The notes: generated from the letters alone by a model not told the origin. 48,217 nucleotides of DNA from Chitinophagaceae bacterium (GCA_023229465.1 JALNZE010000024.1:1-48217), one strand, 5' to 3'; numbered from the stretch's first letter, positions 25,423-34,263 are shown. Made by a program: numbers and translations.

Positions 25423-27291
25423 TTATCTGCCCATATAAACCATTAATATCTGCACATCGCTCGGGTTTACTCCGCTAATGCGGCTTGCTTGGCCAAGTGT
25501 AGTGGGTTTTATTTTTTTAAATTTTTGTAAAGCCTCGTTCGATATGGCTGAAACCTTGTCGTAGTCGAAGGTTGGGGGGATGATCATGTTTTCAAGCTGA
25601 CTCATTTTATCTACGATCTCCTGTTCTTTTTCGAGATAGCGTTCGTATTTAATTTGAATTTCTGCCTGTTCCATTGCATCTGTTGAAATATTAGTAAACG
25701 ATTCCCGTAAGCCCGGTACTACCATTATTAAAGAGGATAGCGCTACGTTAGGTCGTAAGAGCAGTTTATTGATTTTTTGTTTTTCGCTAATGCTTGCCGA
25801 TCCTTTCCCTGTTAGGTAGGGGTTAATTTCTGCGGCTTCTACACTGGTGTTGGCCAATACTTTTTTTACTTCGGCTACCTGCTCAAGTTTTGTCACCACA
25901 TTATCCATTCTGTGTTGCGATGCCAGTCCGAGACGGTAACTAATTTCTGTTAACCGCAGGTCGGCGTTATCCTGGCGCAAGAGTGTTCTGAATTCTGCCC
26001 TACTGGTAAACATGCGGTAAGGCTCATCGGTTCCCTTACTTATCAGGTCATCAATCAACACCCCAATATAGGCCTCGCTTCTTTTTAATATAAGCGGTTC
26101 TAATTTTCTGGCGTTCTGGTGTGCATTAATACCTGCCATCAATCCCTGGCAGGCCGCTTCTTCATAACCGGTGGTACCATTAATTTGTCCGGCAAAAAAT
26201 AAATTATGCAATCCTTTTGTTTCCAGTGAATATTGTAATTGGGTAGGCGGAAAATAATCGTATTCGATAGCATAGCCCGGACGAAAAAAACGAACATTCT
26301 CAAAACCCGGCACCATACGAAGCGCTTCGTACTGCACCTCTTCCGGTAAGGAAGTAGAAAATCCGTTTACATAAATCTCACAGGTGTTCCTGCCCTCTGG
26401 TTCTACAAATAGTTGGTGCCGGTCCCTATCAGCAAAGCGATTGATCTTGTCTTCAATACTGGGGCAATACCTTGGCCCTATGCCTTCAATTCTTCCCTGG
26501 TACATGGGACTGCGGTCAAAACCTGTTTTTAAAATATCATGAACGGTGGGGTTGGTATAGGTAATATGACAGCTAAGCTGGTTCCCGGCTTTAATTTTAG
26601 GGCTGTCTGTATAGGAGAATCCCACAATTTCATCATCCCCTTTCTGTTCTTCCATTTTTGTATAGTCGAGACTTCGGCCGTCAACCCTGGGTGGTGTGCC
26701 GGTTTTCAGCCGGTCGCTCTCAAACCCGTATTCAACCAGTTGTTCGGTAATTCCGGTTGCTGCTTTTTCGGCTACACGTCCGCCACCAAACTGTTTCTCT
26801 CCTATATGAATAATGCCATTTAAAAAAGTACCGCTGGTAACTACTACCGATTTGGCGCGCACTTCATGTCCGAGCCCGGTTACTACTCCGCAGGCTTTTT
26901 CTCCTTTAATAAGGATGGACCGAACCATGTCCTGGTAAAAATCTACATTGGGTGTGTTTTCCAGCATCTCTCTCCAGGTTGCGGCAAACAACATCCGGTC
27001 GTTCTGTGTACGCGGGCTCCACATGGCCGGGCCCTTACTGCGGTTGAGCATCCTGAACTGGATGGTACTCATATCACTCACTATGCCGCTATACCCACCC
27101 ATGGCGTCTATCTCACGAACAATCTGTCCTTTGGCAATTCCACCCATGGCGGGGTTACAGCTCATTTGCGCAATGGTCTGCATATTCATGGTAATCAGCA
27201 AAACCTTGCTGCCCATATTACCGGCTGCTGCGGCTGCTTCACAGCCGGCATGACCGGCGCCAACTACTATCACATCATATTCAGGAAACAT
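25423..27291 (-). CDS. mnmG: tRNA uridine-5-carboxymethylaminomethyl(34) synthesis enzyme MnmG
   Basis: MnmG (GidA) works with MnmE to install the cmnm5 group on U34 of tRNAs that read two-codon boxes, using FAD and a folate-derived carbon. The 622-residue length is normal. Visible are the FAD dinucleotide motif VVGAGHAGCEAA at residue 7, CNPAMGGIAKGQIVREIDA (residues 46-64), the conserved SGTFLNGIIHIG and LKTGTPPR segments, GRIEGIGPRYCPSIEDK, and the C-terminal MnmE-interacting region ending ISGVNPSDVQILMVYMGR. The ATG at 27291 is used; the frame begins at a TTG three codons earlier. It follows an HNH-like gene by 16 bp. Confidence 0.98.
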   Translation of the reverse strand: MFPEYDVIVVGAGHAGCEAAAAAGNMGSKVLLITMNMQTIAQMSCNPAMGGIAKGQIVREIDAMGGYSGIVSDMSTIQFRMLNRSKGPAMWSPRTQNDRMLFAATWREMLENTPNVDFYQDMVRSILIKGEKACGVVTGLGHEVRAKSVVVTSGTFLNGIIHIGEKQFGGGRVAEKAATGITEQLVEYGFESDRLKTGTPPRVDGRSLDYTKMEEQKGDDEIVGFSYTDSPKIKAGNQLSCHITYTNPTVHDILKTGFDRSPMYQGRIEGIGPRYCPSIEDKINRFADRDRHQLFVEPEGRNTCEIYVNGFSTSLPEEVQYEALRMVPGFENVRFFRPGYAIEYDYFPPTQLQYSLETKGLHNLFFAGQINGTTGYEEAACQGLMAGINAHQNARKLEPLILKRSEAYIGVLIDDLISKGTDEPYRMFTSRAEFRTLLRQDNADLRLTEISYRLGLASQHRMDNVVTKLEQVAEVKKVLANTSVEAAEINPYLTGKGSASISEKQKINKLLLRPNVALSSLIMVVPGLRESFTNISTDAMEQAEIQIKYERYLEKEQEIVDKMSQLENMIIPPTFDYDKVSAISNEALQKFKKIKPTTLGQASRISGVNPSDVQILMVYMGR

Positions 27292-27307
27292 AGGCGGCAA
27301 AGATAGT

Positions 27308-27937
27308 TCAGGGTTTTTGGGCCGAACCGAATTTTAAAAGTATTTCCCTTTCCAGTAAAAGCTCTTCAACCGTATTACCCTTATTCAGGCGGTTGAATTC
27401 TTCGTTGGTTAAGCCTGGAATCTTTTCAAGCATGGTTTTGTTTGATAGAATAAACCACTCAATAGCTGGTAGCTTCTCAACATTCGAAACCTCCATGGCT
27501 TCTAGTTTTTTAATCATTTTGAGGCAGATGGATAAGCCTGTTTTATCGTAAAGCCCTTTAAAATAAGGCTTTACGGCTAATAGGTCAATCCGGTAACCAC
27601 CCGTTTTTTCTTCATCAACCTTCTCCACCCGAAGATTAATAAAGTTCCAGCACAGCAAAAGATCTGCCTCGTTGGTATAATCAAAATAAGTAGCCGGAAC
27701 AATATGATCAAATTGCCAGGCTTTACCAAAGTTCTCCCAATTCAGGCCATCCGTAAACTGACATTCAAACCAGGACCGCAGGTTTTCAATGTCCAAACCA
27801 AAATAAGGAGCATAGGCTTCGCTGGGCGTTTTTTCTAAAACATACCTACGAAAACCAACCTGCCATTTTCTTTTTTCCCGCAAACGAATCAACGAATCGG
27901 TAAGTTCTGTTTGAGGAGTCCATCTTTTCCTGGCCAT
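27308..27937 (-). CDS. HNH-like protein of unknown role
   Basis: A 209-residue basic, soluble protein. Around residues 74-103 it reads WQFDHIVPATYFDY and then CWNFINLR, which follows the spacing of HNH nucleases (D-H, then N, then NL) found in phage and Bacteroidota proteins. A second Cys pair for structural zinc is not seen, so it may be a reduced HNH fold. The rest is helical. It lies between a CAP-domain protein gene and mnmG on one strand. The ATG at 27937 is used (the frame begins with a TTG two codons earlier). Whether it cuts DNA cannot be told. Confidence 0.6.
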   Translation of the reverse strand: MARKRWTPQTELTDSLIRLREKRKWQVGFRRYVLEKTPSEAYAPYFGLDIENLRSWFECQFTDGLNWENFGKAWQFDHIVPATYFDYTNEADLLLCWNFINLRVEKVDEEKTGGYRIDLLAVKPYFKGLYDKTGLSICLKMIKKLEAMEVSNVEKLPAIEWFILSNKTMLEKIPGLTNEEFNRLNKGNTVEELLLEREILLKFGSAQKP

Positions 27938-27955
27938 CCACAAAAATATACAATG

Positions 27956-28046
27956 TTTCAGTGTGAAACAGTGTTTTGTGGAACCTTTTGTTTGAGTAGA
28001 GGGAGGTTTCTGGGTGAAACAGGGATTCGTGGAACGTTTAGTTTAC
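27956..28046. repeat. two imperfect copies of a 51-bp-period repeat with a palindrome
   Basis: Copy 1 (from 27956) and copy 2 (from 28007) align over about 40 bp with roughly three quarters identity: TTTC-x-G-x-GTGAAACAG ... GTGGAAC ... TTTxGTTT. Copy 1 contains the perfect inverted pair TGTTTCA-GTG-TGAAACA. The arms equal the outer 7+7 bases of the parS consensus TGTTTCACGTGAAACA, but the centre is one base longer. The pair fills the gap between the CAP gene and the HNH-like gene. Confidence 0.5.
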
Positions 28047-28705
28047 TGGGAACAGGCAAAATCCTGCACCAAAAAGTACTGATCCTTACCATACAATGCC
28101 GAACCCACACCTATTTCCCGAAGGTTTGGGTTCAGTAAAGTTTTTCTATGTCCCAGTTCAGGCAGGTTAATGTCCAGATAGAGGAGAATTACCGACAGCA
28201 GAATACGCTGGCTGCTAACAGAAATATTTTCATTGGCGCAGTATCGTATACCTGCCCTATTCATTCGGGCTCCAAAATCGGTTCCGTTGGTGGAGCGATG
28301 ACTGGGTGCGGCATTGTTTTCTCCTATATCGGCCGCGTGTGCCTGGGCCGACTTTACCAGTTTTTTGTTCAGGAGAAACATGGGTAATGGGCCAATCCGC
28401 ATTAAATCATTGCGCAGGCTTTCTGCTTCAGCTACTTGTAAAGGAGGAAACAAGCGGAGAACGGGTGTAATAATGCTATCCCAGAATTTTTCGGGATTAT
28501 TTCTGCCGTAATTGGTCCAGTAAAGTAATTGCTTTGCCTGGGTGGGAAGGTTTTGATAGCCGGGTTGTGACCGGTTCCAGCTTTCTACTACCGAATCGGG
28601 GACGGCGGGCTCGGGTACGTTTTTCACTTCCAGCTCTATCATTGATAACTGAGAGAGAGAAAAAAATGGCAGCAGCAGCAACCAAACAGTCAATACTCTA
28701 TACAT
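28043..28705 (-). CDS. exported CAP-domain (SCP/PR1) protein
   Basis: The 220-residue product starts with a signal peptide (MYRVLTVWLLLLPFFSLSQ), which decides the ATG at 28705. The CAP domain (about residues 60-218) shows LVKSAQAHAADIGENNAAPSHRS (His of the first cavity motif, about residues 110-132), ANENIS and GHRKTLLNPNLREIGVGS with the second conserved His, and YFLVQDFA. CAP proteins of bacteria are secreted and mostly of unknown function. The start overlaps the end of ybeY by 8 bp, so the two are probably co-transcribed. Confidence 0.88.
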   Translation of the reverse strand: MYRVLTVWLLLLPFFSLSQLSMIELEVKNVPEPAVPDSVVESWNRSQPGYQNLPTQAKQLLYWTNYGRNNPEKFWDSIITPVLRLFPPLQVAEAESLRNDLMRIGPLPMFLLNKKLVKSAQAHAADIGENNAAPSHRSTNGTDFGARMNRAGIRYCANENISVSSQRILLSVILLYLDINLPELGHRKTLLNPNLREIGVGSALYGKDQYFLVQDFACSQ

Positions 28706-29138
28706 TGGCCTGAAATTTCTCAAATAACTGCAAATATTGATCCTCTTTTCGCCGCATGAGAGCGATTTCACTTTTCTTTTTGTCGTTAAAGCCACAAAGA
28801 TGTAGCGCCCCATGAAAAATTACCCGAAGCATCTCCTGCCTGTAAGGAATGCCAAGGCTTTGGGCATTGTCTTTAACCCGGTCGGTACTGATATATACCT
28901 CAGCATCAATGGGTTCGCCCTTTTCAGAGAGGGTGAAGGTGATGATATCGGTATAATAATCGTGCTGTAAAAAATCGCGGTTCATCTGCAGTAAAAAAGC
29001 ATCGGAGCAAAAAATATAGGTAATCCTGTTTAGCTTACACCGTTCTTTGGTAAAGAGCCGGCCAATAAAAGTCTTTACCAGGGTCTTGCCTGTTAATTGT
29101 AAACTGCGGTCTGATGAACGAAAGTTAACTGCTGCCAT
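28698..29138 (-). CDS. ybeY: rRNA maturation endoribonuclease YbeY
   Basis: YbeY is a zinc-dependent RNase that helps process the 16S rRNA 3' end and controls ribosome quality. The 146-residue protein has the metal motif HGALHLCGFNDKKKSE near residue 108; the third histidine of the common H-x3-H-x5-H form is replaced, as usual in Bacteroidota. Upstream are NRDFLQHDYYTDIITFTLSEKG and DAEVYISTDRVKDNA. The ATG at 29138 (MAAVNFRSSD) is preferred to a longer start at 29174 because the family begins close to the first strand. Confidence 0.94.
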   Translation of the reverse strand: MAAVNFRSSDRSLQLTGKTLVKTFIGRLFTKERCKLNRITYIFCSDAFLLQMNRDFLQHDYYTDIITFTLSEKGEPIDAEVYISTDRVKDNAQSLGIPYRQEMLRVIFHGALHLCGFNDKKKSEIALMRRKEDQYLQLFEKFQANV

Positions 29139-29192
29139 GGTATGTGAAGTATCTTCCTCCAAAATTCGTAACAAAAACCTATCCCACCCTAT

Positions 29193-29200
29193 TACCTTTG
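29193..29200 (+). promoter_or_regulatory. candidate -7 element of feoA
   Basis: TACCTTTG matches TAnnTTTG exactly, 17 bp before the feoA ATG. The -33 element is not evident at 19-21 bp spacing. No Fur-like palindrome was recognised. Confidence 0.45.
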
Positions 29201-29217
29201 AACATTAATAACAGGAA

Positions 29218-29442
29218 ATGATCAGATTGTCAGAATTAAAGGTTGGACAAAACGCCGTAATACACTCTTTTGAAAAAGACGATATTTTTATCAAGCTGAT
29301 GGAAATGGGCTGTGTGCCGGGTGAGCATGTTAGGGTAGAACAGGTAGCCCCACTAGGTGATCCTATTTCGATCTCGGTATCCGGATACCGCCTCAGCCTT
29401 CGGTTAAATGAGGCAAACAGCATCTTTGTAGAGCCGGCATAA
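29218..29442 (+). CDS. FeoA-domain protein
   Basis: The 74-residue SH3-like protein carries the FeoA pattern: MIRLSELKVGQNAVI, LMEMGCVPGEHVRV, GDPISISVSGYRLSLRLNEA. FeoA modulates the FeoB ferrous-iron transporter. No feoB is adjacent; the next gene, 34 bp on, is nadD. It could act on a distant FeoB, or be a stand-alone paralogue. Confidence 0.9.
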   Translation: MIRLSELKVGQNAVIHSFEKDDIFIKLMEMGCVPGEHVRVEQVAPLGDPISISVSGYRLSLRLNEANSIFVEPA

Positions 29443-29476
29443 TATATTAGTAACTAATTGATAATCAACTATATAG

Positions 29477-30046
29477 ATGAAAATAGGTCTCTATTTTGGT
29501 TCATTTAACCCCATTCATACCGGGCACCTGATTATTGCCAGTTATGTAGCCAATCATACCGATTTGCAGCAGGTATGGTTTGTGGTATCTCCCCAGAACC
29601 CCCTAAAACCCTCTGCGGTTTTATTAAACGAATACCATCGTTTACACCTGGTGTACCTGGCCGTGGAAGATGATCTGCGGTTGAGGGCCTCCGATATTGA
29701 ATTTAAAATGCCCCGTCCCTCTTATACCATTGATACCCTCACCTACCTCCGGGAAAAATATCCGCAACACAAATTTTTCATCATCATGGGCAGCGATAGT
29801 TTTCAAAACCTGCCCCGCTGGAAAAATTTTGAGTTGCTGGTAAAAAACTATCCTTTTATTATTTATAAAAGGATAGGGTTTGAAGTAGCGGAAACGTATG
29901 GTGCCATCACAACGCTATTAGACGCGCCGATACTAAATATTTCTGCCACAGAAATCCGCGATAATATTAAGCGTAATAAAACCATCCGATACCTGGTACC
30001 CGAGAAAGTGCGCGAAGAGATTGAGCAGAACGGTTATTATAAATAG
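29477..30046 (+). CDS. nadD: nicotinate-nucleotide adenylyltransferase NadD
   Basis: NadD adenylates nicotinate mononucleotide in NAD synthesis. The 189 residues show the nucleotidyltransferase signature GLYFGSFNPIHTGHLIIA at residue 3, the family motif MGSDSFQNLPRWKNF and the C-terminal ISATEIRDNI. It lies 34 bp after feoA on the same strand. Together with nadA elsewhere in the window two steps of de novo NAD synthesis are present, but in separate transcripts. Confidence 0.96.
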   Translation: MKIGLYFGSFNPIHTGHLIIASYVANHTDLQQVWFVVSPQNPLKPSAVLLNEYHRLHLVYLAVEDDLRLRASDIEFKMPRPSYTIDTLTYLREKYPQHKFFIIMGSDSFQNLPRWKNFELLVKNYPFIIYKRIGFEVAETYGAITTLLDAPILNISATEIRDNIKRNKTIRYLVPEKVREEIEQNGYYK

Positions 30047-30209
30047 TACTAGAAAGTTTCATACTGCCATTTACCACCCCGCCCTACGCTAAGCCGCTGG
30101 GGCGCCCCTCCTGCTGGCTGGGGGGAAATAAATACGTTGTTTTGTTTCAAAATGACGAGGTAAACAAATTCTGTTATTGTAAATAACCAGGGGTGGTTAC
30201 GCGGTCCAG

Positions 30210-30241
30210 AAAAAAGAAAGGGCAGCGAAATGTCGCAACCC
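30210..30241 (-). terminator. weak terminator after rho
   Basis: On the minus strand GGGTTGCGA, ATT-containing loop, TCGCTGCCC and a T-rich tail (TTTCTTTTTT) form a hairpin of 3 + 4 pairs around a 2x2 internal loop, about 40 bp after the rho stop codon. The remaining gap towards nadD holds a GC-rich repeat-like stretch (about 30078-30122). Confidence 0.45.
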
Positions 30242-30279
30242 TTTCCTAATCTATTAAAATCAATATCTCTCAGCAACGA

Positions 30280-31890
30280 TTAACGGTTCATCGACATCAG
30301 GAATTCTTCATTATCCTTCGTGCCCCTCATCCGCTTCAGCAATTCGTTCATCGCTTCTTCCGGGTTCATATCATTTAAGAATAAACGCAGAATATTCATG
30401 CGGCCCAACACTTCTTTATCCAGTAATAAATCATCGCGACGGGTAGAAGAACCCACCAGGTCAATGGCAGGGAAAATGCGTTTGTTGGCCAGTTTTCTTT
30501 CCAATTGTAATTCCATATTACCGGTACCCTTGAATTCTTCAAAAATCACTTCATCCATTTTACTACCGGTTTCAATTAAGGCGGTTGCCAATATGGTAAG
30601 CGATCCACCATTTTCTATTTTACGGGCAGCGCCAAAAAACTGTTTGGGTTTTAATAAGGCATTGGCTTCAACACCGCCACTCAATACTTTACCACTACTG
30701 GGCGCAACTGTGTTATGGGCGCGGGCCAAACGGGTAATAGAATCGAGCAGGATTACCACATCGTGTCCGCACTCAACCAATCGCTTGGCTTTTTGCAAAG
30801 CAATACTCGACACTTTTACGTGTTTTTCTGCCGGCTCGTCAAAAGTAGAAGCGATTACTTCGGCTTTAACGCTACGTTCCATATCGGTAACCTCTTCCGG
30901 CCGCTCATCAATCAAAACCACCATTAAATAACATTCGGGGTGATTGGCCGCAATGGCGTTGGCTACTTCTTTCAGCAACATGGTTTTACCCACTTTTGGT
31001 TGGGCAACAATCAATCCACGCTGGCCCTTACCAATGGGCGTGAATATATCCATGATACGGGTGCTGTAATTATTAGCAGTTGTAAACAGGTTTAGTTTTT
31101 CGAAGGGAAATAAGGGCGTCAGGTAATCGAAAGGAACGCGGTCGCGAACTTCATCGGGTCTTTTACCATTGATGCTATCTACTTTTAATAAAGCGAAATA
31201 TTTTTCACCTTCTTTAGGAGGGCGTACGGCACCATGTACCGTATCCCCGGTTTTTAAACCGAATAATTTGATTTGTGATGGTGATACATACACATCATCC
31301 GGAGATGATAAATAGTTATAGTCTGATGAACGTAAGAAACCATAGCCATCGGGCATCATTTCCAAAACCCCTTCTCCCAGGATAACGCCTTCAAACTCGA
31401 TATTAAAAGTGGGTTCTTTGCGTTGTTGTGGGCGTGGGTATTGATGTTGCGCCGACTCTTGTGTTGTTCCGGTTTCTCCGGGCTGGTCGCCGTTTTCTTC
31501 ATGATGTGTCTCGGGCACAATTTCCTGGGTACCTGTTGGCTGTGCCGATTCTGATTGTGCCTGCGCAGGAGCCGCTTCCTGTTTGGGTTTGCGTGCCGGA
31601 CCTTTTTTAGGGGGTGGCGCTTTTTCAATAGCTCGTGGCGCCGGCGCTTCCTGCATTACTTCCGCTTCCTCAGTACCGTTAGCGGTTTTAAGGGTTACCG
31701 GTTTACGGGGCCGGGCATTCTTTTTCTTGGGATCTTCCTTGGTTTCACTTGCCTGAACAGCTTGTAAATCCAAAATTTTGTAGATCAGTCCTTGCTTGTC
31801 TAATTTCTTAGTGCCACTAATCTTCAGTTGCTCGGCAATATCCAGCAACTCGGGCAGGAGCATGTCATTTAATTGCAAAATGTCGTACAT
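30280..31890 (-). CDS. rho: transcription termination factor Rho with long disordered insert
   Basis: Rho is a hexameric RNA helicase that ends transcription. The 536-residue form is about 115 residues longer than that of Escherichia coli. The N-terminal helical domain (1-45) is followed by a low-complexity, Pro/Ala/Lys/Glu/Gln-rich insert (about residues 52-160), then the RNA-binding cold-shock-like domain (GVLEMMPDGYGFLRSSDYNY, about 173-192) and the ATPase core with Walker A AQPKVGKTMLLKE, Walker B DVVILLDSITRLARA, and the R-loop region. Such inserts are common in Bacteroidota Rho; in Bacteroides thetaiotaomicron Rho the insert has been reported to drive phase separation. Confidence 0.98.
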   Translation of the reverse strand: MYDILQLNDMLLPELLDIAEQLKISGTKKLDKQGLIYKILDLQAVQASETKEDPKKKNARPRKPVTLKTANGTEEAEVMQEAPAPRAIEKAPPPKKGPARKPKQEAAPAQAQSESAQPTGTQEIVPETHHEENGDQPGETGTTQESAQHQYPRPQQRKEPTFNIEFEGVILGEGVLEMMPDGYGFLRSSDYNYLSSPDDVYVSPSQIKLFGLKTGDTVHGAVRPPKEGEKYFALLKVDSINGKRPDEVRDRVPFDYLTPLFPFEKLNLFTTANNYSTRIMDIFTPIGKGQRGLIVAQPKVGKTMLLKEVANAIAANHPECYLMVVLIDERPEEVTDMERSVKAEVIASTFDEPAEKHVKVSSIALQKAKRLVECGHDVVILLDSITRLARAHNTVAPSSGKVLSGGVEANALLKPKQFFGAARKIENGGSLTILATALIETGSKMDEVIFEEFKGTGNMELQLERKLANKRIFPAIDLVGSSTRRDDLLLDKEVLGRMNILRLFLNDMNPEEAMNELLKRMRGTKDNEEFLMSMNR

Positions 31891-32311
31891 AAATAAAAAC
31901 GATTAAATCGGGGATTTCATTGTCAAAGGTTACAAATCCAGTCTAAGGAAATACAGTTGAACTCAGATAGGGTTGTGATAATTTTTTTGATCGGAAAGAG
32001 AGTAAACTGATAGTGTCGAGAGCTAAGAAAGAAGACTGAATCAGTTTGTTTCCAATGCAATGTTAAGCCAGTTTTTCTGAAATCAAGCATTTTTTTCCTG
32101 AATTTAACCATCCCGGGCTGTAAAAGGCCATTTGGAGGGTTGCGTTGGTTATCTTTGGGGTGGAAAACAGGTGTTAGCGGGTAGTTGACAGGGGTTAGAA
32201 GGAAGGAAAGACAGAGAAAACGTTCTAATAAAAAAACCGCGGAACAATATTGAGGCTTCTCCTCCTGCGGAGTTGAAATGACGAGTATTAAATAAATTGA
32301 ATCAATAAAAA
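31891..32311. other. 421-bp divergent gap between rho and asnS
   Basis: The gap holds the promoters for two divergent genes. TATCTTTG at 32150-32157 matches the Bacteroidota -7 form for asnS, with a TTTG at 32131-32134 only 15 bp before it, which is too close. I see no RNA gene, riboswitch or coding frame of note. A 62-codon frame here has no family features and I leave it out. Confidence 0.4.
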
Positions 32312-33760
32312 ATGTTTAACAAAAGAACCAAGATTAAACAACTGCTCGCGAGTGGGGCGGCAGGACAGGAACTAACCGTAATGGGATGGGTAAGAACCTT
32401 TCGTAATAACCAGTTTATAGCGCTGAATGATGGCAGTACCAATAATAACCTGCAGGTAGTAGCTACCCTGGGGCAGTTTGATGAGACCTTATTAAAAAGG
32501 CTTACTACCGGCGCCTCCATAAAAGTAACGGGCCGGGTGGTGGCTTCTGTTGGTAAAGGGCAAAACCTGGAACTAAAAGCGGCTACCATAGAAATACTGG
32601 GGGACAGTGATGCAGAGAAATATCCGCTACAACCTAAAAAACATAGCCTCGAATTTCTGCGCGAAAAAGCGCACCTGCGTTTTCGTACCAATACGTTTGG
32701 ATCGGTGTTTCGGGTAAGGCATTCATTGGCTTTCGCGGTGCATCAGTTTTTTAATCAAAAAGGATTTGTGTACCTGCATACGCCCATTGTTACATCGAGT
32801 GATGCGGAGGGCGCCGGTGAAATGTTTCGCGTAACCACCCTGCCCATGGAGAATCCGCCAAGGAACGAGGATGGCAGTATTAATTATAAAGAAGATTTTT
32901 TTGGCAAGAGCACGAACCTGACGGTGAGCGGACAACTGGAAGGAGAATTGGGCGCGATGGCTTTTAGTGAGATATATACTTTCGGACCCACTTTTCGCGC
33001 GGAGAATTCCAATACAACCCGCCACCTGGCAGAGTTCTGGATGATTGAGCCGGAGATGGCTTTTCATGATATTGAAGACAATATGAACCTGGCCGAAGAA
33101 TTTATTCAGTACCTGATTCGCTATGCGATGGAGCACAATAAAGAGGATCTTGCATTTTTGGATCAACGATTGGCCGAAGAAGAAAAACAAAAGCCACAGC
33201 AAGAGCGTGCAGAAATGGGCTTGTTAGAGAAATTAAATTTTGTGTTGAATAATCAATTCGAAAGAATTACGTACACAGAAGCGATTGCGGTATTGTTGGA
33301 TAGTCCGGCGTATAAAAAGAAAAAATTCAAATACGAAGTGAGTTGGGGAATAGATATGCAGAGTGAGCATGAAAGATATTTGGTAGAGAAACATTTTAAA
33401 AAGCCGGTGATTGTAACGGGCTATCCTGCAAAAATCAAAGCCTTTTATATGCGCATGAATGATGGCTGCGAAGCGGGCAAAGAAACCGTAGCCGCCATGG
33501 ATATTCTGGCGCCGGGCATTGGCGAAATTGTTGGAGGGAGTCAAAGGGAAGAACGTCTTGATAAATTGGAAGCCCGTATGGCCGACATGCATGTACCCGC
33601 CGAAGAAATGGGTTGGTATTTAGATACCCGCCGTTTTGGAACGGTGCCGCATGCGGGTTTTGGACTTGGTTTTGAGCGCATGGTGCAATTTGTAACGGGC
33701 ATGACGAATATTAGGGATGTGATTGCGTTTGCGAGGACTCCGGGGAATTGTGAATTTTAG
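32312..33760 (+). CDS. asnS: asparaginyl-tRNA synthetase
   Basis: AsnS charges tRNA-Asn. The 482-residue class IIb enzyme has an N-terminal OB-fold anticodon-binding domain (residues about 10-110, VMGWVRTFRNNQFIALNDGS), motif 1 near LRFRTNTFGSVFRVR, motif 2 in the FRAENSNTTRHLAEFWMIEPE stretch (by position about 230-250), and motif 3 GFGLGFERMVQFVTGM. The end IRDVIAFARTPGNCEF is the typical AsnS C-terminus and separates it from AspS. It appears monocistronic. Confidence 0.98.
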   Translation: MFNKRTKIKQLLASGAAGQELTVMGWVRTFRNNQFIALNDGSTNNNLQVVATLGQFDETLLKRLTTGASIKVTGRVVASVGKGQNLELKAATIEILGDSDAEKYPLQPKKHSLEFLREKAHLRFRTNTFGSVFRVRHSLAFAVHQFFNQKGFVYLHTPIVTSSDAEGAGEMFRVTTLPMENPPRNEDGSINYKEDFFGKSTNLTVSGQLEGELGAMAFSEIYTFGPTFRAENSNTTRHLAEFWMIEPEMAFHDIEDNMNLAEEFIQYLIRYAMEHNKEDLAFLDQRLAEEEKQKPQQERAEMGLLEKLNFVLNNQFERITYTEAIAVLLDSPAYKKKKFKYEVSWGIDMQSEHERYLVEKHFKKPVIVTGYPAKIKAFYMRMNDGCEAGKETVAAMDILAPGIGEIVGGSQREERLDKLEARMADMHVPAEEMGWYLDTRRFGTVPHAGFGLGFERMVQFVTGMTNIRDVIAFARTPGNCEF

Positions 33761-34190
33761 GCGGGAAAAGGTTGGATGACAGATGTTAGAAGGAGGAGGG
33801 ACTATTGAATATGGAATTTTGAATGTTGAAATAGGGAGAAGCCACAGAATTGTAAGAGCGATGAACGTTTGAAAAAATATCCTGTAGGGATAGCCGCTTT
33901 GTAGCAAAAAAAGGCACACACCTGTTTTTGATGCCCCGTAGGGGGCTACCCAGGGGGAATGTCGAATTTCGAAGATGGGAATAATGAATATTGAACAGGG
34001 AATTTTGAATGATGGGGTATTGGGGGGCGCAGGGATTGGCCAGGATGAAAGACCCGGTATGAAAAATCCAAAAAAATAGTGGATAATGCCTGAATAAGCG
34101 ATCCGCTCCCTATATTTGCAGCCCTGAAAGGGGGTTGGCGCTTGTAAAGTCTGTACTCCGGACTCCAAACTGCTAACTCCAAACTCTTCC
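33761..34190. repeat. 430-bp gap of dispersed repeats before tRNA-Phe
   Basis: The gap contains two copies of a GGAATTTTGAATG repeat (33804-33831 and 33981-34014; a third, inverted, copy lies near 16710), a palindromic repeat at 33881-33957 (CCTGTAGGGATAGCC ... GCCCCGTAGGGGGC), and a run of ACTCC-type units at 34152-34187 (ACTCCGGACTCCAAAC and similar). None encodes a recognisable protein; two long minus-strand frames here, one crossing the tRNA, look spurious. Confidence 0.6.
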
Positions 34191-34263
34191 GGTGCGGTAG
34201 CTCAGTCGGTAGAGCAAAGGACTGAAAATCCTTGTGTCGCCGGTTCGATCCCGGCCCACACCA
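34191..34263 (+). tRNA. tRNA-Phe (GAA)
   Basis: The 73-nt cloverleaf has acceptor GGTGCGG / CCACACC (one C-A mismatch), D-arm GCTC-AGTCGGTA-GAGC, anticodon stem and loop AGGACTGAAAATCCT with anticodon GAA, and T-arm GCCGG-TTCGATC-CCGGC, discriminator A. No CCA is encoded. The 3' half is a likely integration site for the element that follows. Confidence 0.95.

Noticed and set aside
30049..30276. A 75-codon minus-strand frame between nadD and rho
   Set aside because: It contains the rho terminator and a GC-rich repeat, and has no family features.
30320..30931. A 203-codon plus-strand frame inside rho
   Set aside because: It lies fully within the rho coding region on the opposite strand and shows no family features.
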